Positions 32,072-40,809 of a DNA stretch of 41,301 nucleotides are shown piece by piece. The translations under genes and the position numbers were made by a program. How positions within the stretch are numbered: position 1 is the first letter of the stretch; the number at the start of each line of letters is the position of its first letter. The notes beneath the pieces were generated by a model, which worked only from the letters and a program-made list of their open reading frames with translations, ran no database searches and was not told where the DNA came from. Source of the stretch: Pseudomonadota bacterium (GTDB lineage: Bacteria > Desulfobacterota > Binatia > Binatales > Binataceae); the NCBI GenBank assembly GCA_021324455.1, contig JAJPJA010000053.1:1-41301 (forward strand), in the 5' to 3' direction.

Positions 32072-32998
32072 GTGGCACACGACGGCAAGATCAGGTTTGG
32101 CCTTTTCTCTCCGCAAAGCGGACTGGGATTCGATTCGCTGGCGGCGCGCGCACAGCTTTGCGAGCGGCTCGGCTTTCATTCCATCTGGCTCGACGACCAT
32201 ATGTGGACGCGCGCGATGCCGGATTTGGATCATCTCGACGTCATCCCGGCCCTTGCCGCGCTGGCGGCGCATACGCAAACGCTGCGGCTGGGCGCGCTGG
32301 TACTGTGCTACGCGTATCGAAGTCCGGCGATGCTGGCCAAGGCGTTGTGCTCGATCGACCAGATCAGCAAGGGGCGCCTGGACGTCGGCATCGGGATTGG
32401 CTGGATGCGCGAGGAATTCCAGGCGTACGGCTTCGAGTATCCGCGCGTGGGAACGCGCCTGCGCCAGATGGAGGAAGCGCTGCAGGTGCTCAAGGCGATG
32501 TTCACCGAGCCCAAGGCGACCTTCAAGGGCCGCTACTTCAGCGTGGCCGACGCGTACAACAACCCCAAGCCGGTGCAAAAGCCGCATCCGCCGATCACCA
32601 TCGGCGGCGCCGGCAAAAAAGTGATGCTGCGGCTGGTGGCCAAATATGCCGACCGCTGGAACATCCCCGGCGGTTACCCTGATATCGCCGGCCTCACCGC
32701 GGCGCTTAAGGCGCATTGCGAGGCAGTGGGCCGCGACTTCAATCAGATCGAGATCTCAGAGCAGTTGCTGGTATGCATGGGGGCCAACGCCGAGGAGGTC
32801 GAGCGCAAATGGCAGTTCGCCAGCCGCATGAAGCCGTTCGCCGCCACCGCCATCAAAGGCACGCCGCCGCAACTGGCCGCGGCGCTTAAGGATCGCGTCG
32901 CGCAAGGCGTCACCACGTTCATAGTGTTTTTCAGCGACGGTTCGGCGCCGCAAACCTTGGAGACCTTTGCCAAAGAGGTGATGCCGGCCTTTGCCTGA
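32072..32998 (+). CDS. LLM-class luciferase-like oxidoreductase
   Basis: A 308-residue TIM-barrel flavin or F420 oxidoreductase. A GTG at 32072 with GGAGG five bases ahead is the best start, so that the protein opens just before IRFGLFSPQSG. Family marks are FHSIWLDDHMW, the strand LRLGALVLCYAYRSPAMLAK with SKGRLDVGIGIGWMREEF, then RYFSVADAYNNPKPVQKPHPP, and TIGGAGKKVMLRLVAKYADRWN. Such enzymes use F420 in actinobacteria and Binatota-like lineages or FMN elsewhere; the cofactor cannot be told here. A role in oxidising or reducing a carbon-ring substrate is inferred from the family. It meets the HAD gene tail to tail with five bases between. Confidence 0.9.
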   Translation: MAHDGKIRFGLFSPQSGLGFDSLAARAQLCERLGFHSIWLDDHMWTRAMPDLDHLDVIPALAALAAHTQTLRLGALVLCYAYRSPAMLAKALCSIDQISKGRLDVGIGIGWMREEFQAYGFEYPRVGTRLRQMEEALQVLKAMFTEPKATFKGRYFSVADAYNNPKPVQKPHPPITIGGAGKKVMLRLVAKYADRWNIPGGYPDIAGLTAALKAHCEAVGRDFNQIEISEQLLVCMGANAEEVERKWQFASRMKPFAATAIKGTPPQLAAALKDRVAQGVTTFIVFFSDGSAPQTLETFAKEVMPAFA

Positions 32999-33003
32999 GC
33001 CTT

Positions 33004-33630
33004 TCACATCGCGGCGGCCAGCCGCTCCAGCGCCGCCGGCAGGTCATGCAGCCGATCGATAACCATGGGTGACTTGACCCGGTCGCCGATACCGATAAAT
33101 CCGACCCCCGCGCTGCGGGCGGCGATATAATCAATCTCGCTGTCGCCCACGTAAACCGCGCCCTCCTTGCGCGCGCCCGCCCGCTCCAGGCACAGGTTGA
33201 CGATGTCGGGCGCCGGCTTGGGTTTGACTTTGTCCTGCGTGCAGGCGACAGCGTCGAACACCCCGACCAGGTTCAGATGCTCGAGCAGGCGCGGGACGGT
33301 CACGGAGCGATTGGTCGCCAGGCCGATCTTGTGGCGCCTTTTCAATTCGAGCAGAAACGGACGCAGTTCGAAGGGCGGGCTCAGCAGGTGAAAGTACGGC
33401 GTGAAGTCGAGCTGCGCGCCGACTTCATGCATCCGGCGCACGCGCTCGGCGTCGCCGCCGGCGCGATGCTCGAATACCTGCCGGGCCGAATAGAACACCC
33501 CCAGCCGCTCTTCTTCCGCACTGAGCGGCGGCTCGCCGAGTTGCCTGAAGATGGCGTTGTAGTAAGCGGTGTTGGAATCGCCCGAATCAAACAGCACGCC
33601 GTCGGCGTCGAAGATTACCAGCTCCAGCAT
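33004..33630 (-). CDS. HAD-family phosphatase (phosphoglycolate-phosphatase-like)
   Basis: A 208-residue HAD hydrolase. Motif I is D8-A-D10-G-V (LELVIFDADGVLFD), motif II ATNRS, motif III the Lys of KVKPKPAPDIV and motif IV GDSEID. The small cap between motifs I and II places it with phosphoglycolate phosphatase / beta-phosphoglucomutase-type enzymes. The start is the ATG at 33628-33630. It is a soluble single gene with no pathway link in the neighbourhood; dephosphorylation of a small sugar phosphate or a housekeeping clean-up role is likely. Confidence 0.88.
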   Translation of the reverse strand: MLELVIFDADGVLFDSGDSNTAYYNAIFRQLGEPPLSAEEERLGVFYSARQVFEHRAGGDAERVRRMHEVGAQLDFTPYFHLLSPPFELRPFLLELKRRHKIGLATNRSVTVPRLLEHLNLVGVFDAVACTQDKVKPKPAPDIVNLCLERAGARKEGAVYVGDSEIDYIAARSAGVGFIGIGDRVKSPMVIDRLHDLPAALERLAAAM

Positions 33631-33732
33631 GGGCTTTATGCAATACGATGCTGCGGTTTGGGTCCAGACCGCGATTGGCGGCGCCGCCCGCCGTCATCCT
33701 GCGCAACGACCCCCTGAGCCTGCCCGCTGCCG

Positions 33733-35964
33733 CTACGGGATGTCGGTCCTGGGCAGATCGAAGCTTCTTATCAGGTCGCTCAGTTCCTTCGGCGTGCTCA
33801 CCCGGTCCGTACAAACGTTGCCCGTGCACACAAAGCCGAATGCGTCGCTGAGATCGGGGTCGGGAGCCAGCAGCTGAGAGGCCGCCAGCGGACCGATTCC
33901 CGGATTGGGCTGCGACGGATCCACCCACGCCACCACCTTGCCCGGACGGTAGGTGCCGTGGGCGGCGTTGAGCAGCGGCAGCGTCAGCTTGTCGCCGGGC
34001 GATCCGTCCACCACCACCAGCGCGTCGCCATGCATGCGCTCGAAGATGGCGCGTCCGACCGTGGCCAGCATCAGCGCGGCGCCTACGCTGATCGGCGCAT
34101 GCGCCAGCATCGCGGCCGATTCCCTGCCATATCCATGATCGGGGGCGAGCGCGTCCAGGACGGCGAAGCCGCGCGCGGCCACACCCTGCACCGAGGGCAT
34201 CTCGCCGTCGTAATACGCCTCGACGCCGTCGAGCCATCGCGCGGCCGCGGTATCGTTTTCCGGGGCCGGCGCATTTCGGATCGCGCCGGTTGCCGAATCG
34301 CGAAAACCTTTGAGGATCACCTGGGCAACCTCTCCGGCCCGGCTCAGCTCGCGGCTCTGGCCTGATACCTGGTAGGCCGCCAGCAGCGCGTTCAACATGT
34401 ACACCTGGTCGGCCGCCAGCCCGTGTACACATGAGCCGCTCACGGCGTGACAGTAGCTGCCGTCAGCCGTGCGCGCATGCGCGTAGAGGTAGTCGAGGTT
34501 GTCGAGCGCGATGCGCTCCAAATGCGGATCCTCAAACGCCTGGCCGGCGGCGATAAAGCCGCTGTCCATCAGCGCGTTACGATCGACCAGCACGGCGGGA
34601 TCGACCGCGGGCGGACGGCGGCGCGCGCGCGCCGCGCGCATCTTCTCGATCGCGGGATCGATCAGCTTGTGCGCCTGGTCGGGAGCGATTCGCAGGCGCG
34701 ATCCGACCTGGGCGGCGTCCATCGCGCGCCGCAGCACGATTCTGCCGTCGGGTGCCGCCGCGGGATGCTCCTGCATCCCGAAGTGAAGCATCGCCGCCCG
34801 CAGCTCGTCGCCCTTGAGCAGCGCGGACACTTCCGGGATGCTCCAGGTGTAAAATGCACCGTCATCGCCGGCGAAAGCGTCGGCGTCCTGGCTGGAGTAG
34901 AAGGTCTGGTCGGCCGGGTTGAGCAGCGTGCTTTCGACGTACCCCGCCACGCTCTGTGCCACCCGCCTGAACTCGGGATCGCCGCTGATTTCAAACGCGT
35001 AGGCATAGGCGCACAGCGCCAGCGCCTGATCGTAGCTCATCTTTTCGAAATGCGGCACCATCCAGGCCTGATCGGTGGAATAGCGATGGAATCCGCCTCC
35101 CAATTGATCGAACACGCCGCCGCGCGCCATTTTGCGCAGGCTCTCCAGCGCCATCCGGGTAAAATCCGAATGGCCGTAAAAACCGGCGGTCAGCGCGAAT
35201 TCCAAACCCGGAAATTCGTAAAATTTGGGGCCCTCGCCGAAGCTGAATCCGCCGTTGGTATGGTCGTAGGTGTTGCTGAGTCCGGCCAGCACCTCCACCA
35301 TCGCCGGTTTGTCTTCGGTGTGGGTCTTGGGCGCCGGTATCTTTTTCAGCTTCTCGCTGAGCGCGGCCGCCCGGCTGGCCACTTCCTTGTGCCGCGACCT
35401 GTAAGCCTGCGCGACGCCGCGCAGCACCGCGTACATACCGGAGTCGCGGCCCGGCGCGCCCTGATGCGGCGGTAGATAGCCAAAGGCGGCGAACAACTCG
35501 CCGTCAGGCATCGTGAAGCAGGTCAGCGGCCATCCCCCGTTGCCCGACAGTTCCGCGGCCGCGGCCTGGTAATACTGGTCGATATCCGGCCGCTGGTCGC
35601 GATCCACCTTGATCGGCACGAAGTTCTGATTGATGAATCGCGCCAGCTCGGGATCGGCGTAGGTCTTTTCGTCCATGACATGGCACCAATGACACCACAT
35701 CGCGCCGATGTCGATCAGCACCGGCCGGTCCATCCGTTGCGCGAGGTCGAAGCTGCTCTGGCTGTAGGGTTGCCATCGGACCTGCTGCGCCGCGGCCTGG
35801 CGCAGATAAACGCTGGCGGCATCATTCAACGCTCCGGCGGGCAATTCCCCGGCGGACGTTTCGCCCGCGGCCGCGGGCGGATTGGCGCCGTATGCCGCCG
35901 CGCTCGTGAGCCCCATAACGCACAGCAGAGCCGCCAGGAGGAGAGTTGTAAAAAATCTGAACAT
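33733..35964 (-). CDS. Exported DUF255 / thioredoxin-fold protein (YyaL-SPATA20 type)
   Basis: A 743-residue protein with an N-terminal signal peptide (FFTTLLLAALLCVMGLTSAA). A thioredoxin-like domain follows, with C91-H-W-C94 in MWCHWCHVMDE, then KVDRDQRPDIDQ, YYQAAAAELSGNGGWPL and FGYLPP. A large six-hairpin-glycosidase-like helical toroid follows from about residue 200 (GGVFDQLGGGFHRYSTD, WMVPHFEKMSYDQA, YTWSIPEVSALL). This matches the DUF255/YyaL family, about 680-700 residues and usually cytoplasmic; an exported version is less usual. Its activity is not established. It is a single gene between the HAD phosphatase (same strand) and the divergent CAP gene. Confidence 0.9.
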   Translation of the reverse strand: MFRFFTTLLLAALLCVMGLTSAAAYGANPPAAAGETSAGELPAGALNDAASVYLRQAAAQQVRWQPYSQSSFDLAQRMDRPVLIDIGAMWCHWCHVMDEKTYADPELARFINQNFVPIKVDRDQRPDIDQYYQAAAAELSGNGGWPLTCFTMPDGELFAAFGYLPPHQGAPGRDSGMYAVLRGVAQAYRSRHKEVASRAAALSEKLKKIPAPKTHTEDKPAMVEVLAGLSNTYDHTNGGFSFGEGPKFYEFPGLEFALTAGFYGHSDFTRMALESLRKMARGGVFDQLGGGFHRYSTDQAWMVPHFEKMSYDQALALCAYAYAFEISGDPEFRRVAQSVAGYVESTLLNPADQTFYSSQDADAFAGDDGAFYTWSIPEVSALLKGDELRAAMLHFGMQEHPAAAPDGRIVLRRAMDAAQVGSRLRIAPDQAHKLIDPAIEKMRAARARRRPPAVDPAVLVDRNALMDSGFIAAGQAFEDPHLERIALDNLDYLYAHARTADGSYCHAVSGSCVHGLAADQVYMLNALLAAYQVSGQSRELSRAGEVAQVILKGFRDSATGAIRNAPAPENDTAAARWLDGVEAYYDGEMPSVQGVAARGFAVLDALAPDHGYGRESAAMLAHAPISVGAALMLATVGRAIFERMHGDALVVVDGSPGDKLTLPLLNAAHGTYRPGKVVAWVDPSQPNPGIGPLAASQLLAPDPDLSDAFGFVCTGNVCTDRVSTPKELSDLIRSFDLPRTDIP

Positions 35965-36310
35965 CGGATGCGAAGCATCTTAGCAGAGGCGCCGGCGATG
36001 ACGCCCGCATATCGGGTTGAAATCTTGTGCGATCGGCCGGGCGGTTTTCTTATCGGTCGGTTTCGCGAATGATCGAAAAATCCCGCAAGCCTGAGCTATC
36101 CAGTGAAAATCGCGCCGTTTGCGCCGCAGCGCTTGGACGCCGCCCGGCTGTGCAATATGCTGCTTTGGAAATACGAGGCGAAGCCGACGGACTCCGTGTC
36201 ATTGTCGAGGCAAGCTCGGCCCGTTCATTCGCGGTGAACCCCCGATGCGCGAATTTCCCGCTCCCGGATCGCGACCGGCCGCGCCGCGCCAGCGCGGCAA
36301 GGTCGTTCAG
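35965..36310. other. Intergenic region between DUF255 and CAP genes
   Basis: A 346-base stretch between divergent genes, expected to hold both promoters. Plus-strand reading frames here (36075-36240) look weakly coding but lack ribosome sites and any recognisable family, so I do not call a gene. An in-frame ATG at 36245 could start the CAP protein earlier. Confidence 0.4.
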
Positions 36311-36853
36311 ATGCCCACACCCAGGGTGGTGCGCCGGCGCCGATCCACGCGGCTGGCGATGGCGGCGCTGGGCGTGGTGTTGGCTGGCGCGGTTGCGGCG
36401 CGCGTCTACCTGACGCTTAACCGTCCGCCCAGCACCGAGCAGATGGCGGGAGTCAGCCCGGAGGAATCGCGCGTTTTGGAACTGGTCAACGCCGCCCGTT
36501 CCAGGGCCGGCCTGCCCGCGCTGAAACTCGACGGCCATCTGGCGGTCGCCGCGCGCGGCCACAGCTATGACATGGCCCTGCGGCATTACTTCTCCCATCG
36601 CAGCGCCGACGGCGTCAGTCCCGAGCAGCGCCTGCGCGGCTGCGGAATCGGCTATACCGAGATGGGCGAGAATATCTACGTGGACGACCTCCCGGATCGC
36701 GCCGAGCTGCCCGAACGCGCAGTCAAGGGATGGCTGGGCAGCCCCGGCCATCGCAAGAACATGCTGTCGCCGCAATTCAACCAAACCGGCGTCGGGATGG
36801 CGCGCGGGGCCGACGGCGCCACCTACATCACGCAGGATTTTATCCGGAAATAG
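36311..36853 (+). CDS. Membrane-anchored CAP-domain (SCP/PR-1, YkwD-like) protein
   Basis: A 180-residue protein from the ATG at 36311 (AAGG eight bases ahead); an earlier ATG at 36245 would add 22 residues. A basic N-terminus (PRVVRRRRSTR) and a hydrophobic segment (residues 15-34) form a signal anchor. The CAP domain follows: LELVNAARSRAGLPAL, H84 (ARGHSYDMA), H96 (YFSHRSADG), E120 (MGENIYVD) and H147 (GSPGHRKNML). These four residues form the usual CAP cleft. Bacterial CAP proteins are extracytoplasmic and poorly understood; some act in sporulation, wall or lipid handling. It leads a tight run with the methyltransferase, which starts five bases on. Confidence 0.88.
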   Translation: MPTPRVVRRRRSTRLAMAALGVVLAGAVAARVYLTLNRPPSTEQMAGVSPEESRVLELVNAARSRAGLPALKLDGHLAVAARGHSYDMALRHYFSHRSADGVSPEQRLRGCGIGYTEMGENIYVDDLPDRAELPERAVKGWLGSPGHRKNMLSPQFNQTGVGMARGADGATYITQDFIRK

Positions 36854-36858
36854 CGGCG

Positions 36859-37857
36859 ATGGATTTCAACCGGCTGGCCAGTCTTGCCAGCGCTCACGCC
36901 GAGGCGCGCGCGATCCAAGTCGCGCTCAAGCTCGGAATCTTCGAGGCGATTGCGCGCCGTCCGCTCGACGCCGATGAGCTGGCCGGCGATATCGGATGCG
37001 ACCGGCGCGCCGCCGCCCTGATCGCCAATGCTTTGGTGGCCCTCGAATTGCTGCTCAAGCACGAGGACCGCTTCACGCTGAGCGCCGCCGCCCAACGCTT
37101 TCTGATCCGCGCGTCGCCCCAATATCTGGGCGGGATGAACCTGTTTGACGAAGCGATTTTTCCCCTGTGGTCGCGGCTGGAGGATTCGATCCGATCGGGG
37201 GCGCCGGCGCGCACGCCCGACATGTTTCAGCAACGGCCCGAGGAGACCGCACGTTTCATCCGCGCGATGGACAGCCTGGTCAGAGCACGCGGCGACGCGG
37301 TGTGGCTGGCGGAAAATCTCGACCACTCGCAGATCCGCGCGCTCGCCGACGTCGGCGGCGGGCCGGGCACTTACCTGGTCGAATTGATGCGCCGGCGGCC
37401 GCAGCTGCGGGGCGCGATTCTCGACCTTCCTGCAACGCTCGCCGTGGCGCGCGAAATTCTAAGCGAGCGCGCGGCGGATATCGCGCCGCGTATCGAACTG
37501 ATCGAGTACGACTATAATCGCCACGAAATGCCCTCAGGGTTTGACGCGGTTTTGTTGTCCAATATCATTCACAGCGAGGACGTTCAGGCCAACCGCGCGA
37601 TGCTCGGGCGCTGCTATCGCGGGCTCGGCCCCGGGGGTATTGTCATCATCAAGGATCATATTATGAACGCCGCTCTGACCGAGCCTGCGGCAGGCGCGAT
37701 CTTTTCCCTCTATCTGCTTCTGACCACGCCGGGACGCGATTACAGCTTCGATGAGGTCGCCCAATGGCTGCGGGAGGCCGGCTTCGGCGATATCCGATGC
37801 CGCCCGCTTCCTGCCCCGCCGTTCAGCTCCTCGATCGTGACAGCGCGCAAGGGTTGA
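36859..37857 (+). CDS. O-methyltransferase family 2 protein, SAM-dependent
   Basis: A 332-residue methyltransferase of the plant/bacterial O-methyltransferase type. The N-terminal winged-helix dimer domain (FNRLASLASAHAEARAIQVA, then LGIFEAIARRPLDADELA) is followed by the Rossmann fold with DVGGGPG at 164-170 and LDLPATLAVARE as the next SAM-site strand. DHIMN in motif IV and YSFDEVAQWLREAGFGDI complete the family. Such enzymes methylate hydroxyl groups of polyketides, quinones or phenazine-like compounds. It is tightly linked to the CAP gene before (5 bases) and the lipoprotein-like gene after (2 bases), so one operon. Substrate unknown. Confidence 0.9.
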   Translation: MDFNRLASLASAHAEARAIQVALKLGIFEAIARRPLDADELAGDIGCDRRAAALIANALVALELLLKHEDRFTLSAAAQRFLIRASPQYLGGMNLFDEAIFPLWSRLEDSIRSGAPARTPDMFQQRPEETARFIRAMDSLVRARGDAVWLAENLDHSQIRALADVGGGPGTYLVELMRRRPQLRGAILDLPATLAVAREILSERAADIAPRIELIEYDYNRHEMPSGFDAVLLSNIIHSEDVQANRAMLGRCYRGLGPGGIVIIKDHIMNAALTEPAAGAIFSLYLLLTTPGRDYSFDEVAQWLREAGFGDIRCRPLPAPPFSSSIVTARKG

Positions 37858-37859
37858 TT

Positions 37860-38441
37860 TTGAACCGATCGCATATTCCCGCCCTGCCGCCGTGGCGTTG
37901 CATTCTGCCGCGCGGCATTGTGCCGCTGCTTGCGCTTTACTGCGCCGGATGCGCCGCGGCGGCGGCTACCCAGGTCATCCCGCTGGTCTTTCAGGCGGCG
38001 ACTTTCACCGGCGTCAGCGTGGGCAGCGCCGTCACCGGACATGACCCGACCGAGGATACGGAGGACACGGGAGAGCGATGCGACGCGCTGGCCGCGACGC
38101 CGCCCTACATGGGCGAACTGATACATACCCCGAACGGTGAGGCGGTGCGCGGCCTGATACTGGGAGAGCAAGGCGGCAAGACCAAATGGTTCCTCTCCAC
38201 CACCGTGACCAGTCTGGCGGCGCTGCAATTTACGCCGCCGCTGGCGGCCGCCGCGGGAGACCCCAAAAAGCGCAATTTCCTTGCCTATACCGCCGCGCAG
38301 CCGCAAAACGAGCGGGAGAACAACCAGCTGATCGCCTTTCTGGCTTCGTTCGAATCCGGTCCCGGCGTGCTGAGTATCGACGGGCGCAATTACCGCTATG
38401 CATGGATCGAGAAGTTGCCATGCTTTCAACCCGCACAATGA
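37860..38441 (+). CDS. Exported lipoprotein-like hypothetical protein
   Basis: A 193-residue protein starting with TTG at 37860, which has AAGGG six bases ahead and lies two bases after the methyltransferase stop. The N-terminal hydrophobic stretch (LPRGIVPLLALYCAGC) ends in a Cys-containing site near a lipobox, though the -3 Cys is atypical. The rest has no family I recognise: VFQAATFTGVSVGSAVTGHD, acidic PTEDTEDTGE, KTKWFLSTTVTSLAALQF, and a C-terminal strand SIDGRNYRYAWIEKLPC. Three more Cys suggest disulfides. It overlaps the MBL gene start by 22 bases, so it is probably translationally coupled. Confidence 0.68.
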   Translation: MNRSHIPALPPWRCILPRGIVPLLALYCAGCAAAAATQVIPLVFQAATFTGVSVGSAVTGHDPTEDTEDTGERCDALAATPPYMGELIHTPNGEAVRGLILGEQGGKTKWFLSTTVTSLAALQFTPPLAAAAGDPKKRNFLAYTAAQPQNERENNQLIAFLASFESGPGVLSIDGRNYRYAWIEKLPCFQPAQ

Positions 38442-39394
38442 CCGGCGGCCGGCGCGGCAAAGCCGGCAGGCGGCGATGGTTCCTCGGCGCGGTGGCGGCG
38501 GCCGCGGTTCTGGCGCTGATCGGTTTGCGACCCGCCGATGACGGCGCGCAGCTGGCGCCGTCGATGTACGATCAGGCTCAACTGCGTCCCGCCACATGGC
38601 CGGCCGACGCAATCACGGTCGGCTATCTGGGCCATGCGACCTTGCTGATCGACTATCTCGGCGTTCATCTGATTACCGATCCGGCCTTTTTTCATCGAGT
38701 GGGCCTCAATGTCGCCGATCTGTTTACGATCGGGCCCGCGCGCCGCGCTCCGGTACCGCTGCGTGCGGACGCGATTGCGCCTCTGGACCTGATCCTGATC
38801 ACGCACGCCCACATGGACCATCTCGATTTGCCGTCGCTGCGGGCGCTGCCCAAAACCGCGGCCGTGGTCAGTTGCGCGGGATGCCGCGATCTGATCGAAC
38901 CCCTGGGCTTTTCCGACGTCCGGCCGCTGTCGTGGGGTCAGAGCACCTACGTGCGCGGTCTCAGGATAACGGCGATGGGCGCGCGGCATTGGGGCCGCCG
39001 ATGGCCCTGGGGGCCGGACCGCGGCTACAACAGTTACGTGATCGAGAAGGATGGCGTGCGGATGCTGATCGGATGCGATTCGGCCTACACCCCGATTTTC
39101 TCCCGGCTGCGCGACAATCCCCCTCTGATCGCGGCGTTCTCGATCGGCGCCTACGATCCATGGATCCGCAACCACGCCAATCCCGAAGAGGTGTGGGAAA
39201 TGTTCCAGGAAAGCGGCGCCCGCTACCTGATCCCGATCCATTGGGGGACTTTCCGGCTGTCCAAAGAACCGATGGACGAGCCCATTCGCCGCTTGATCCG
39301 CGCCGCCGGCCCGCGCTCGGACGCGATCGTGATCAGGAAAATCGGCGCGGTGTTTCAGAAATCCGTCGCGCCCATCCGCGCCGCGTCAAAGTAG
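38420..39394 (+). CDS. Membrane-anchored metallo-beta-lactamase-fold hydrolase (NAPE-PLD/RomA-like)
   Basis: A 324-residue MBL-fold protein. The N-terminus (GRRGKAGRRRWFLGAVAAAA) is a basic stretch plus a transmembrane anchor. The zinc motif H129-A-H-M-D-H134 follows LDLILITHAHMDHLD; later ligands are His in GARHWG, Asp in LIGCDSAY and His in PIHWGTF. The opening VGYLGHATLLIDYLG and the late PEEVWEMFQESGARYLIPIHWG are close to the N-acyl-phosphatidylethanolamine phospholipase D / RomA-like branch, which often acts on phospholipids or lipid A-related substrates. The start is the ATG at 38420, overlapping the previous gene by 22 bases. It ends the four-gene envelope operon. Confidence 0.88.
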   Translation: MLSTRTMTGGRRGKAGRRRWFLGAVAAAAVLALIGLRPADDGAQLAPSMYDQAQLRPATWPADAITVGYLGHATLLIDYLGVHLITDPAFFHRVGLNVADLFTIGPARRAPVPLRADAIAPLDLILITHAHMDHLDLPSLRALPKTAAVVSCAGCRDLIEPLGFSDVRPLSWGQSTYVRGLRITAMGARHWGRRWPWGPDRGYNSYVIEKDGVRMLIGCDSAYTPIFSRLRDNPPLIAAFSIGAYDPWIRNHANPEEVWEMFQESGARYLIPIHWGTFRLSKEPMDEPIRRLIRAAGPRSDAIVIRKIGAVFQKSVAPIRAASK

Positions 39395-39436
39395 GATGCA
39401 CGGCCGTGCCGCAAAAACCGCTCTGCTGCTGTCCCG

Positions 39437-39554
39437 TCTGGTAAATAACTGCAGCGTCGCGAATACTGCGTTTGATCCGGACGGCCGATTTGGTCCAGCA
39501 AAACGGGCGGGCATTTTCGTTCCAGTCCGGGTGACCCGCGATTACTTCCGACAT
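39437..39554 (-). pseudogene. IS630-type transposase C-terminal remnant
   Basis: On the minus strand a short frame reads SEVIAGHPDWNENARPFCWT, followed by KSAVRIKRSI. IS630-family transposases end with a like pattern (W-N-x-N-x-x-P-F-x-W-T-K-x-A-D-x-I). Only the last 40 or so residues remain and the expected ADEIL-type helix is altered (AVRIK). No upstream part of the transposase follows beyond 39600. A degraded scrap, therefore a pseudogene call by motif only. Confidence 0.55.
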
Positions 39555-39594
39555 GGCATCGTTAAAGCGCGAGGTCGTACCCATTCCTATTAAC

Positions 39595-39840
39595 GGCCTA
39601 CCCGCCGACGCACCCGAACCGCGCCTGGCCGATCTGCTCAGCCAATACGCCCATCATGCCCGAGGAACGGCTTAAGGACGCCGACCCCAAGGGCCAGCAG
39701 GCCTCTGGGCTGCTGACCTCGCATCCGCAAAAGCGCCTGCTCTCCTTGATCGAGGCATTCGCCCTGACCCTGCGTGTTCACCGCGGGACCCTAGCCAGGC
39801 ATACCCAAAAGGCCGCTGCCGCATCGGCCGCGACTCTGAG
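39595..39840. other. Non-coding gap between transposon remnants
   Basis: No convincing gene is present. A 40-codon frame from ATG at 39553 (plus strand) runs into this gap but overlaps the transposase scrap and resembles nothing. The stretch is probably decayed mobile DNA. Confidence 0.35.
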
Positions 39841-40809
39841 TCATCTAAACCTTCTCCGCGAGCCTCCCGGCGCCGACGACGACCGCGCCGAACTGCCCGA
39901 AGAACAGGTCCGCGCCGAGGAGGAGTACCAGGTCGAGTCCGCGACCAGAAACGTTTGCGTCGGGGTCTTGCCGTAACACCAGCGGCCCTGATGTGGGCGC
40001 ACCTCGTTGTACTCCTTGAGCCACCCATCGAGGTCGATCTGCAGCTGCTCGATGCTCGAATAGATCTTGCGCCGCAACGCCACGCGGTAGAACTCGTTGA
40101 GCGCGCCTTTGTGAAAGCGTTCAACGATGCCGTTGGTCTGCGGGCTTTTGACCTTGGTCCGGGTGTGGTCGATATTCTCCACCGCCAGGTACGGTTCGTA
40201 CTCGTGCCGTTCGGGCGCGCCACAGTACTCGGTGCCGCCGTCGGTCAGAATCCGGTTGAGCGGCACCCCGTGTTGGTCAAAGAACGGGATCACCCGGTCA
40301 TTGAGCAAGTCGGCGGCCACCAGCGGCGTCTTGCGGTCGTAGAGCTTGGCAAAGGCCACCTTGGTGTAGGTGTCGAGGAAAGTCTGCTGGTAGATGGGGC
40401 CCACGCCGTTGAGCGTACCGACATAGAAGGTGTTCTGCGCCCCGCAGTAGCCGGGGCATTCGCTTTCGAACTCGCCGTGCGCCTCCTTGTCGGCCTTGGC
40501 CTTCTCCAGCGCCGCCAGCTGCGAGTCGGTCAGCAGCAAACCCTCCTGCGCACTCTTGGCTTCCAATGCTTTGAGCCGCTTCTTCATGGTCTCGAGGTCG
40601 TGGCGCTGCCACACACAGCGCACCCCGGCAGCCGAGATCGACAGCGCACGCCGGCACAGCTCATTGGCCACGCGCGCCTGGCCCCAGGCCGGCTGCTCGA
40701 TGGCGATTTCCACCACCGCCCGCTCGATCTCCGGCGCCACCCGGTTCTTGAGCACCGGCTTGCGGCGCGAGATTCGGACCGAGGCTCTGTGGGAAAGCGT
40801 TGACCGCAT
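39841..40809 (-). pseudogene. IS481-type transposase, truncated and catalytically altered
   Basis: A 322-codon frame with IS481-family DDE transposase sequence from [17 protein letters not shown] (about residue 13) to GKTPTQTFL (about residue 290). The N-terminal helix-turn-helix part (about 60 residues in full members, from memory of the family) is missing, and the first 12 residues read as antisense of the hydrolase remnant next door. The catalytic triad should be Asp, Asp, Glu. Here it is N126 ([10 protein letters not shown]), D190 (ILTDGGTEY) and E230 (TNGIVERFH). The codon for N126 (40432-40434) is AAC, one base away from the GAC expected from family relatives. After QTFL the tail turns Ser/Arg-rich and does not look like the family end. 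Probably inactive. Confidence 0.83.

Noticed and set aside
36027..36413. Plus-strand frame between the DUF255 and CAP genes
   Set aside because: Mildly protein-like at 36075-36240, but it runs in the wrong frame into the CAP gene and lacks a ribosome site.
39553..39675. 40-codon plus-strand frame near the transposase scrap
   Set aside because: It overlaps the IS630 remnant antisense and has no family likeness or ribosome site.
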